This document shows, in pieces, positions 1 through 5,867 of a stretch of 6,822 nt of DNA. Where the stretch lies: positions 1 through 6,822 of the forward strand of contig JAUWMS010000134.1 of assembly GCA_030613045.1 (NCBI GenBank), read 5' to 3'. The notes under the pieces were generated by a model, which was given only the letters and a program-made list of their open reading frames with translations, did no database searches and was not told the origin of the DNA. The position numbers and the translations under genes were made by a program. The stretch's first letter is position 1; each line of letters begins with the position of its first letter. The stretch is from Candidatus Latescibacterota bacterium. GTDB lineage: Bacteria; Latescibacterota; 4484-107.

Positions 1-9
1 CTTTTCTAT

Positions 10-51
10 CCACTGAGACACAAAGCGATAGGTCTTGTTCGTGACTTTGTG
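10..51. repeat. Fragment of a dispersed CACAAAG-type intergenic repeat
   Basis: CCACTGAGACACAAAG (10-25) resembles a short intergenic repeat frequent in environmental genomes. CACAAAG (19-25) pairs with CTTTGTG (45-51) across a 19-nt loop. A related sequence in the opposite orientation lies upstream of exbB (5806-5823). The family assignment is from memory of similar sequences. No promoter could be recognised in the 79 bases before the first gene. Confidence 0.35.
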
Positions 52-79
52 GCAAGCAGTCAGCAAGGAGGTATTTCCC

Positions 80-1981
80 ATGAAGACTCGTAGTGGTTTG
101 TCTCTGTTTTTCGCCTTGACCGTAGTGGCGCTTGCGGGCCTCTCCTGCAGTGATCGCTCTCCTGTCTCTCCTGGGTCCATGGAAGGGAATGGGCTTGTCA
201 AGTTGGATCTTCGGCTGTCGAAGATGTCGGAGCAGGCAATAGACAGAGTTCTCGTCGAGGCTAAAAATCCCCCGATGGAGCCGGTGAGCGGAGAACTCGC
301 CATCACAGGAAAAACAGCCACCGGTTCTCTCGAGGTGTTTCCGGGCAAGTGGGTCATTGTTGTGAAAGCTTATACCGGAAGTACGCTCTGTTATCATGGC
401 GAGATCGGACCGGTGGACGTCGTCGCCGGGAAATCCACCGACATCCCATCCATGAAGCTTCATGCTACGAGGGACCTGGTGGCGGACCGGATATTCATCG
501 CGGATACGGATTGGAATGAGTTGGTTCGGGTGGAGGAAGGACAGGAAGTGCTCCTCGTGTTGGTCTATAAAAACACCGGATCGGCGGAAGCCGCCGGATG
601 GCGGGAGCAAGCTTTTTTAGATGGAGCGGAGCGCGGTCACACAAATGACATGGCTGTGGGTGCGGGACAGACGAAGCGGATCGGACAAAATTGGACCGCC
701 GTGGCGGGCACGCACACGGTGGAATTCCGATTGGACACGGAAAATGTCATCGGCGAAAGCGACGAAAGCAACAACACCATCAGCCTGACTTTCACTATAC
801 AGCCACCTGTTGACCTAGTGGCGGAAGAGGTCTATATCAGGTGGTCCGAAACGAAAGACCGCTTGGATCCGAAGAACCTCGTTGCGGGGAGCGTGGTGGA
901 TCTGGTCCTGAGCTGCAGGAATGCGGGTTCGACCGATGCCGCGGGATGGCGCTTCGAAGCCTATCTGGACGAGGTCCTCTTATGCTCCATGGACGATGTT
1001 TCGATTCCCGCCGGAAATGAATGGCTCCTCTGGTGTCCCGACTGGACCGCCACTGAGGGCCCACACAGGATTGAACTCAGGTTGGACACCGGCAATGTGA
1101 TCCGGGAAAAGGATGAGACCAACAACACCGCCCGCTTGACGTTTACAGTGCTACAACCTGCTCCCGAGGTAGACCTTGTGGCGGAAGAGGTCTTTGTTAC
1201 GCGGGCCGGAGAGTATGAGCGTATAGATCCCAACAACTTCGTTGAGGGTGATGAGGTGGATCTGAACCTAACCTATAGGAACGCAGGTACGATGGATGCT
1301 ACCGGATGGCATATAGAGGTATATGTGGATGGTATCCCCGCGGGCTCCGATGTCCGATCCATAGAGGCCAATTCGACCGATGCCGTGTGGCTCACTTGGA
1401 CAGCTACTGAGGGCACACACACGGTTGAATTTAGGTTGGACACAGAGGACATTATCAACGAGAAGGACGAGACGAACAATAAAGCCACTCTGACCTTCAC
1501 AGTAAGCGCAAATCCCTGGAAAGATACAGACGGCGACGGATTTTTCGATTCCGAAGACCTGTTCCCACTTGGGAATGCCAAAATTCAAGTGGCGCTTAGA
1601 AAGTTCGGCGTTTATGTAGACAATGGGCTTTGGGAAGCGACCTCCGAGATATTCTTCAAAATAGAGGTGGATGGAGTCACCTTAGTTGCCCCGAGAGAGG
1701 GCTATTACTGGGAGTGCGATAATGGAGAGTCTGTAGAGCCAAATTGGAGTAGCAGAGAGGTTGATGTGGCTGACAATTCCAGATACCACAACGTAATTAT
1801 CCAAATGTGGGACACTGATACTCTGGCAGATGATCTATACGATATAGATGCTGACGAAACCAAGAGTCTAAATCTTAGGTATGACTTGAAAACCGGGGCT
1901 TGGGCTGGAGACGATACAGATGGGGTAACCTATGGAGATGAGGGATATTTGGAATACGAGATCAAAACGGTCGTTGAGTAA
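80..1981 (+). CDS. Exported (probable lipo-) protein with three CARDB repeats and an Asp-rich C-terminal domain
   Basis: The 633-residue product starts with a signal peptide (Lys-Thr-Arg, then a hydrophobic run at about residues 6-22) ending in AGLSC, so Cys23 may be lipidated. Gly at -3 is not the canonical lipobox residue. The Ser/Pro-rich stretch after it is typical of lipoproteins. Three tandem repeats of about 110 residues follow (about 132-240, 245-357, 365-475). Each opens with DLVA, has a YRNAG-like strand in the middle and closes with FRLDT...ESNNT/ETNNT, the signature of CARDB, an Ig-like cell-adhesion-type fold. Next is an EF-hand-like or thrombospondin-3-like loop, DTDGDGFFDSED (482-493). 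The last part is a beta-rich domain of about 130 residues with acidic loops (576-592, 610-615) that vaguely resembles a C2 fold. The ATG at 80 is chosen because a perfect AAGGAGGT (65-72) sits 7 nt upstream; the in-frame TTG at 35 lacks this. No enzyme motif is visible. A binding or scaffold role at the cell surface is inferred; the ligand is unknown. Confidence 0.87.
   Translation: MKTRSGLSLFFALTVVALAGLSCSDRSPVSPGSMEGNGLVKLDLRLSKMSEQAIDRVLVEAKNPPMEPVSGELAITGKTATGSLEVFPGKWVIVVKAYTGSTLCYHGEIGPVDVVAGKSTDIPSMKLHATRDLVADRIFIADTDWNELVRVEEGQEVLLVLVYKNTGSAEAAGWREQAFLDGAERGHTNDMAVGAGQTKRIGQNWTAVAGTHTVEFRLDTENVIGESDESNNTISLTFTIQPPVDLVAEEVYIRWSETKDRLDPKNLVAGSVVDLVLSCRNAGSTDAAGWRFEAYLDEVLLCSMDDVSIPAGNEWLLWCPDWTATEGPHRIELRLDTGNVIREKDETNNTARLTFTVLQPAPEVDLVAEEVFVTRAGEYERIDPNNFVEGDEVDLNLTYRNAGTMDATGWHIEVYVDGIPAGSDVRSIEANSTDAVWLTWTATEGTHTVEFRLDTEDIINEKDETNNKATLTFTVSANPWKDTDGDGFFDSEDLFPLGNAKIQVALRKFGVYVDNGLWEATSEIFFKIEVDGVTLVAPREGYYWECDNGESVEPNWSSREVDVADNSRYHNVIIQMWDTDTLADDLYDIDADETKSLNLRYDLKTGAWAGDDTDGVTYGDEGYLEYEIKTVVE
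473..1504 (+). repeat. Three tandem in-frame CARDB-encoding repeats
   Basis: The units are about 473-799, 812-1150 and 1172-1504. Units 2 and 3 share an identical 16-bp run (818-833 and 1178-1193) exactly 360 bp, or 120 codons, apart at the DLVAEEV start. Elsewhere they differ at many synonymous and non-synonymous sites, so the duplication is not recent. Unit 1 is the most divergent. Unit 2 alone carries three cysteines (residues 279, 302 and 319 of the protein). Confidence 0.85.
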
Positions 1982-2054
1982 ATCGGAGCCGACGGGAGAG
2001 ATGTAAATCGCTTTTGGCTTGGTTCCTGACCGTAAAGATCACAAATGATAACTT

Positions 2055-3074
2055 ATGGAGGCGGAGAGATTGAGGGCAAGAATATTGGCCTTGCTGCTGG
2101 TGGGGGTGTTCGTGGCAAGCCCAGTCGGGGCAGCCAAGATCCACTTCAAGGACGGGAGCCTGATTTCGGGGAAGGTGGAGAAAGCTGACTCTGAGAGCGT
2201 GGAGGTAGTAACCTCTCTTGGCGTCAGGATGACGATCCCGATGGAGAGCGTCAGCAAGATAGAGTGTGATCCAGGGGAGATCAAAAAGAAGGAGTCCTTT
2301 ATACTTTGTCTTTTGAGCCGTCTAAAAAGTATGCTTGGATTACCTATGTGGCAAGGAGTGGTTAGTATAGCCACTGGGGCTTTGGCAATTGCAACTTTCC
2401 TCTCCCTTCGGCAGACGAGGAAGGAAAGAGACCTGCGCCTTAATAGGGAAATCACGGAAAAAGTATACAACCCACTGCATGGGGACCTGGGAAAGATAAT
2501 GAAAGAGGCCGAAAAAATTGAACTCGTTTCTTCTTGGTGCTGGGAAGAAATCAGGGGGAAAGGGTCATATCTTGTATGCCAAATACCAAAAGAAACTTGG
2601 AATAAATTGGAGGAATTCTCCGTTGAATTGAGAAGATATGACGATCTCCGTAGAAAACGCTGGAATTCGCTAAATGATGTAATTTCTGGTGAGATCAGAA
2701 ATTACAAGCAAAAACAAGAGATTAAATCTTATGGGTTCAAATTTTATGCAACGATGGGAGGCAAATCATCTCCTATAACCCTTTACGAGCTAATTTTTTG
2801 GGATGAAACGCTTGACCAATATGTGGATAAGAAGAAAAAAGAGCTTGGACTCCTGAATAGTAAAGAAGTTGAGGGCCATGTTGAGACAGAAAATAGCGAA
2901 GGCAATAACTGGAGTAAGGAAGACTTTGAAAAAATAGATGCTTTGGTAAAACATCATATAGATAAGGACTCTAAACTTCAAGAGTTGGTTGCTAAAAGCA
3001 GGTCTTTTTGGAAAAGCGCTGAATCCATGAGAGACGCGCTTGTTCAGAGGATGAAGTCCCCCAAGGGGATATGA
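2055..3074 (+). CDS. Membrane protein: signal peptide, Lsm-like domain, one TM helix, long helical C-terminal region; function unknown
   Basis: The product is 339 residues from ATG 2055, or 334 from TTG 2070, which has the better ribosome binding site. A signal peptide (hydrophobic 9-20, cleavage expected after VGA at about 26) precedes a small beta domain (28-70). In it KIHFKDGSLISGKV and IPMESVSKIE are typical of the small Lsm/SH3-like domains of exported bacterial proteins. A second hydrophobic segment (about 98-118) is followed by RQTRKER, so by the positive-inside rule the remainder should be cytoplasmic. That remainder (about 119-339) is charged and mainly helical, with the conserved-looking REITEKVYNPLHGDL near its start. 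I do not recognise it as an enzyme. Base composition changes near 2280: the first part is GC-rich like its neighbours and the rest is clearly AT-richer. This suggests a fusion of modules with different histories. The stop lies 16 nt before the EIIC start, so the two are probably cotranscribed, although a functional link to sugar transport is not evident. Confidence 0.8.
   Translation: MEAERLRARILALLLVGVFVASPVGAAKIHFKDGSLISGKVEKADSESVEVVTSLGVRMTIPMESVSKIECDPGEIKKKESFILCLLSRLKSMLGLPMWQGVVSIATGALAIATFLSLRQTRKERDLRLNREITEKVYNPLHGDLGKIMKEAEKIELVSSWCWEEIRGKGSYLVCQIPKETWNKLEEFSVELRRYDDLRRKRWNSLNDVISGEIRNYKQKQEIKSYGFKFYATMGGKSSPITLYELIFWDETLDQYVDKKKKELGLLNSKEVEGHVETENSEGNNWSKEDFEKIDALVKHHIDKDSKLQELVAKSRSFWKSAESMRDALVQRMKSPKGI
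2057..2061 (+). promoter_or_regulatory. Shine-Dalgarno GGAGG favouring TTG start at 2070
   Basis: GGAGG lies 8 nt before TTG 2070, in frame with ATG 2055. The ATG itself has no purine-rich motif in front of it. Starting at 2070 also gives a more compact signal peptide (M-R-A-R, then the hydrophobic core). The choice cannot be settled from sequence alone; the gene is listed from the ATG. Confidence 0.5.
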
Positions 3075-3090
3075 ACCTAAGAAAGGGGCC

Positions 3091-3780
3091 ATGTCGGAAA
3101 CGCTCTGGATCGTGGCGCTGATAGGTGGGCTCGTCGCGCTGGATACGACGGCAGGGCCGCAGGTGATGATCTCCCAGCCCATCGTGGCCGGACCCGTTCT
3201 GGGCCTGCTGTTGGGCGAGCTGGAAACCGGCCTCCTGGTCGGAACCATGTTGGAATTGATCTGGATCGGAACCGTGCCCGCGGGGGCCTCCCGGTTCTTC
3301 GACTCGAACATGGCGGCTGTGGCGGCCACCGGGGCCACGATCTGGGCGATGCAACGATGCGGCATAGCGCGTCCCAGCGCGGTGCTTTTATCCCTCGGGG
3401 TGGTGCTCCCGATAGGCTTTCTCGGGTCCCGGATGACCGTTGGCGTTCGGAAGCTGAACGGCCGCTTGATCCGAAAAGCCGACGTCGCCGCACGATCGGG
3501 GCGAGCCTTTCGGATATCACTCTATCACGGATACGGCGCCGGATTTTCGTTTATTCGGGGCGCTTGCCTGAGCCTTCTCGGAACGGTGACGGGGGGCTTG
3601 CTCGTGTCTGCTCTCGCTGGCCTTCTGCCCCCGGTTCGCGAAGACCGGTCCGCCATTCTCCTGATAGCGCGGATCGGCCTCGGAGGAGCCGTCTGTCTGA
3701 AACGTTTTGGAACAAAGCGGTTAGCACCCTGGATCGCCTTGGGACTGAGTATCGGGATGTTGGTGCGATTTTTAGGGTAA
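3091..3780 (+). CDS. PTS mannose/sorbose-family permease, EIIC component
   Basis: The 229-residue hydrophobic protein has about six to seven membrane segments (roughly 5-20, 29-48, 73-90, 96-113, 150-180, 186-205, 209-226). The N-terminal half matches EIIC of the mannose/fructose/sorbose family (ManY/AgaC type): the segment near 29-64 containing GPVLGLLLGELETGLLVGTM, then LELIWIGTVPAGA, corresponds to the conserved IIC core. With EIID this subunit forms the sugar-conducting part of the permease. Neither subunit is phosphorylated; EIIA and EIIB do that. A GAAAGGGG ribosome binding site (3081-3088) precedes the ATG, though it is close to it. The gene is slightly shorter than E. coli ManY but looks complete. 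The substrate cannot be predicted. In deltaproteobacteria-like genomes such pairs often belong to incomplete PTS clusters with regulatory rather than clear uptake roles (established pattern; its relevance here is inferred). Confidence 0.9.
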   Translation: MSETLWIVALIGGLVALDTTAGPQVMISQPIVAGPVLGLLLGELETGLLVGTMLELIWIGTVPAGASRFFDSNMAAVAATGATIWAMQRCGIARPSAVLLSLGVVLPIGFLGSRMTVGVRKLNGRLIRKADVAARSGRAFRISLYHGYGAGFSFIRGACLSLLGTVTGGLLVSALAGLLPPVREDRSAILLIARIGLGGAVCLKRFGTKRLAPWIALGLSIGMLVRFLG

Positions 3781-3783
3781 GCG

Positions 3784-3805
3784 GCTGATAGAAACTCAGC
3801 TTTTT
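3784..3805 (+). terminator. Small intrinsic-terminator-like hairpin after EIIC
   Basis: GCTGA (3784-3788) and TCAGC (3796-3800) form a 5-bp stem with a 7-nt loop, extendable by one G-U pair, followed directly by TTTTT (3801-3805). It begins 4 nt behind the EIIC stop. The stem is short, so partial termination is more likely than complete. Confidence 0.45.
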
Positions 3806-3861
3806 ATGACCTCTTTATCTTGAATTTAAGAGAGTAGAAAAGGAGTGCTCTCCAAAAATGT

Positions 3862-4088
3862 CATAAGTCAAATTCCGAATGTCAAATCAAGCTCAAAATC
3901 CAAATATCAAAACCCTCAGCGCGTATCTTGGCCTTGCGCACGGATTCCCGAGCGTTGGGTTGGCATTTTGGTTTTGAAATTTGACATTCATTTCAGCCAC
4001 TTGCAAAAATCCGAAAAACGAGAGAATGCCACTGAGGATAGTTTTGTTTTGCAAGTGGCTCATTTGAGCTTTGGAATTTGTCATTATG
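3862..4088. repeat. Nested palindromic, MITE-like intergenic element between EIIC and EIID
   Basis: The ends are inverted: CATAA-GT-CAAATTCC (3862-3876) against GGAATTTG-TCA-TTATG (4073-4088), and further in GCTCAAA (3891-3897) against TTTGAGC (4063-4069). Inside are two perfect inverted pairs: GAATGTCAAAT (3877-3887) with ATTTGACATTC (3979-3989), and a 14-bp pair AGCCACTTGCAAAA (3995-4008) with TTTTGCAAGTGGCT (4047-4060). The arms are AT-rich and TCAAA/TTTGA-biased, unlike both flanking genes, and about 55 bases near 3915-3970 are GC-richer. No transposase is present, no target duplication is evident, and the open frames through it look non-coding. It accounts for most of the gene-free stretch 3781-4142. 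The best reading is a non-autonomous repeat able to fold into a cruciform or RNA hairpins. No promoter was recognised in it. Confidence 0.65.
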
Positions 4089-4142
4089 AGGGCGATATTC
4101 CAATTTAGCAACGTGAAGTTATTTCGGCAAAAAGAAAGGTTG

Positions 4143-4907
4143 ATGAATAATCCAGGATCAGTGTCCTCAGTGATAAAAAAGCGGGATTTGATCGGAGTGG
4201 GATTGCGTTCGTCTTTTATTCAGGCTTCATGGAATTACGAGCGCATGCTGGGCCTGGGATGGACCTTTGCGATGATGCCGATCCTGCATCGCCTCAAGCT
4301 GCACGGAGACGCTCGGAAAGCCTTTCTGAAACGTCACTTGGGTTTTTTCAACGCAAGCCCCTTTGTATCCTCCTTTGCGTTGGGAACCGTAGCGAGATTG
4401 GAGGAAGAGCGCGCGGGTTCGGACGAACACCGAACGGAGGATTCCATCGAACGCATCAAAGTGGCCCTATCGGGACCCTTAGGTGCGGTGGGAGATCGGC
4501 TGTTCTGGCACGGTTTCCGACCGATGGCGGCTTTGCTCGGCGTAGCTGCAACGGGGTTGTGGGGCGTCTGGGGAGTCCTCGTATTTCTATTGGCGTTCAA
4601 CCTGCCTCACCTGTGTTTCCGGTTCTATGGCGTGATGCGGGGACATCGGTTGGGGTTGCAGATTGCAAAGGAATTTTCCCGCCCCTTTTACAAAAGTCTG
4701 CCTCAATGGACGGAGCGGCTCGGGGCACTCGGACTCGGCCTTTTGATCGGGATCAAGAGCTTCGGGGATCAGCCCGTAAGCTGGGTCACGCCGACGATTC
4801 TCTTCCTGTCCATAGGATTCGGCTTCATGCTCTTAAAAAGAGGATACTCCCCTTCCCTGCTCTTTTTCCTGGTGCTGGTAGCGGGGATGGCCGTAGCATG
4901 GGTTTGA
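4143..4907 (+). CDS. PTS mannose/sorbose-family permease, EIID component
   Basis: The 254-residue product matches EIID of the mannose/fructose/sorbose family (ManZ type). An amphipathic N-terminal half carries FIQASWNYERMLGLGW (25-40), a RHLGFFNASPFVSSFALG-type block (64-81) and VALSGPLGAVGDRLFWHGFRP (107-127), all hallmark IID segments. Membrane segments follow near 128-155, 189-207, 214-232 and 238-254. It partners with EIIC in the membrane channel and is not itself phosphorylated. ATG 4143 is chosen because AGAAAGG (4133-4139) lies just before it and because the in-frame TTG at 4071 would place 24 codons in the repeat element. The usual family length is about 260-290, so this is a little short but complete at the C-terminus. 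It is separated from EIIC by 362 nt, whereas these genes normally abut. Confidence 0.9.
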   Translation: MNNPGSVSSVIKKRDLIGVGLRSSFIQASWNYERMLGLGWTFAMMPILHRLKLHGDARKAFLKRHLGFFNASPFVSSFALGTVARLEEERAGSDEHRTEDSIERIKVALSGPLGAVGDRLFWHGFRPMAALLGVAATGLWGVWGVLVFLLAFNLPHLCFRFYGVMRGHRLGLQIAKEFSRPFYKSLPQWTERLGALGLGLLIGIKSFGDQPVSWVTPTILFLSIGFGFMLLKRGYSPSLLFFLVLVAGMAVAWV

Positions 4908-5000
4908 ATTTCCCTTTTCCTTGAATTCACCGCCCAGAAGCGAAGCGCGCAGAGCTTGGCTATGGCTGCAACGCACCAGCTAACGCCCAATGCCTGGTTG

Positions 5001-5020
5001 ACCAATCACCAATCACCAAT
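5001..5020. repeat. ACCAATC tandem repeat
   Basis: The 7-mer ACCAATC occurs nearly three times head to tail in the spacer between EIID and rplS. The rest of the spacer (4908-5074) shows no convincing gene, RNA or terminator. TTGACA at 5029-5034 could be a -35 element for rplS, but at 17-nt spacing only CACTTC follows, which is a poor -10. Confidence 0.7.
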
Positions 5021-5074
5021 AAGCACGATTGACAGACCAAATCGAGTCCACCACTTCACATCAGGAGAACCAAG

Positions 5075-5416
5075 ATGAATCTCTTAACAAGCGTAGCCCA
5101 ACGACAATTGCGGGACGATATCCCTGAGTTTGGCCCGGGAGACACCGTCTGCGTGCATGTGCGGGTAATCGAGGGAGAAAAGGAGCGCACCCAGCTGTTT
5201 CAGGGCATCGTGTTGCAGCGGCGAGGCCATGACATCTCGGCGAGCTTCACCGTACGGAAAATTTCTTCGGGGATCGGCGTAGAGCGCATTTTTCCGCTTC
5301 ATTCTCCGATGATCGCAAAAATAGAGCGTCTGCGCGCCGGCCGGGTTCGGAGAGCCAAACTATTCTACCTCAGAAAATTAAAGGGCAAAGCGGCTCGGAT
5401 TCGCGAGCGCCGGTAA
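5075..5416 (+). CDS. rplS: 50S ribosomal protein L19
   Basis: The 113-residue protein agrees with the usual length of about 115. [11 protein letters not shown] (15-25), the block [20 protein letters not shown] (58-77) and [18 protein letters not shown] (92-109) are classic L19 signatures. L19 binds 23S rRNA at the interface between the large and small subunits. An AGGAG ribosome binding site (5063-5067) precedes the ATG by 7 nt. In many bacteria rplS closes an rpsP-rimM-trmD-rplS operon. Here those genes are absent from the preceding 5 kb and a terminator follows, so it appears to stand alone. There is no sign of degeneration. This is the most secure identification in the window. Confidence 0.98.
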   Translation: MNLLTSVAQRQLRDDIPEFGPGDTVCVHVRVIEGEKERTQLFQGIVLQRRGHDISASFTVRKISSGIGVERIFPLHSPMIAKIERLRAGRVRRAKLFYLRKLKGKAARIRERR

Positions 5417-5434
5417 GCGGTTTCTTCGAATCGA

Positions 5435-5482
5435 AAAGGAGGCCCCCTCTGCCGGAAACGATGGATGGGGCTTTCTTTGTTT
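5435..5482 (+). terminator. Intrinsic terminator of rplS
   Basis: AAAGGAGGCCCC (5435-5446) pairs with GGGGCTTTCTTT (5467-5478) in a 12-bp stem with two G-U pairs, and the 3' arm runs into a T-rich tract ending GTTT. It starts 18 nt behind the L19 stop and separates rplS from the exb genes. Confidence 0.8.
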
Positions 5483-5523
5483 GGCGAAGATCCTTTTGGT
5501 TCCCGGAAAAAAATCTTTCGGGG

Positions 5524-5552
5524 TTGACTTTTGCATGGATATGAGATATATT
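5524..5552 (+). promoter_or_regulatory. Sigma-70-type promoter for exbB-exbD
   Basis: TTGACT (5524-5529) and TATATT (5547-5552) are separated by exactly 17 nt, close to consensus TTGACA-N17-TATAAT. The position just downstream of the rplS terminator, with no other gene before exbB, supports its use. Transcription would start near 5559, leaving a leader of roughly 310 nt. Confidence 0.7.
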
Positions 5553-5867
5553 TCAACAGTCTATACGACTTGGAAGGGGATCTTCTTTGTAAGCATTCAG
5601 GCGTCAGCTATCTCCCCCCCCTCATCGGTTGTCCCCGACTTCCCTGTTTCGACTGATGTTCAACACACCCTATCCGGGATGAGGAATCGGACCGAAGCCG
5701 GGGATGGAGGAAGGCGGACCCCTGATCGCTCGCCCAAAAAACAAGAACATTGCAAATCGCCCAAGACAGCCGGATCAAGGAAACAATCCCCTGTCTTTCC
5801 TTTGCCCCTTTGTGCCTTTGTGGCAGACATTTTGGCTCATTTGGAACCGCTAAAACCGGAGGGATCT
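5553..5867 (+). other. Long untranslated leader upstream of exbB
   Basis: An in-frame open frame extends upstream of exbB to 5481, but its product has no membrane or family character and its codons look random, so I treat the region as non-coding. It contains an uninterrupted run of eight C (5614-5621) and a CTTTGTGCCTTTGTGGC stretch (5806-5822) related in inverse orientation to the repeat fragment at the window start. No known riboswitch, tRNA or Rho-independent terminator could be recognised. A cobalamin riboswitch was considered because TonB-system genes sometimes carry one, but the conserved B12 box is not visible. Confidence 0.5.

Noticed and set aside
2790..3520. Minus-strand open frames across the gene 2/EIIC boundary
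   Set aside because: Antisense shadows with atypical composition and no recognisable domain.
3845..4108. 87-codon open frame in the EIIC-EIID gap
   Set aside because: It lies almost entirely within the palindromic repeat, has no family resemblance, and looks like a translation of repeat sequence.
4229..4924. 231-codon open frame overlapping EIID in another frame
   Set aside because: It is a shadow of the EIID gene, rich in Arg, Gly and Pro, with no domain; the EIID frame has clear family motifs.
4930..4990. Integron attC-like sequence (GGGCGTTAGCTGGTG on the minus strand)
   Set aside because: It recalls an attC core, but the core GTTAGCT deviates from GTTRRRY, no partner core site or folded stem was found, and no integrase or cassette is present.
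5680..5720. Possible cobalamin riboswitch before exbB
   Set aside because: A GAAGCCGGGG string is present, but the conserved B12 box and the flanking core pattern are not visible.
5481..5867. 129-codon in-frame upstream extension of exbB
   Set aside because: It gives a product without family or membrane features, overlaps the rplS terminator and the promoter, and exbB has a good GGAGGG site and standard length from 5868.
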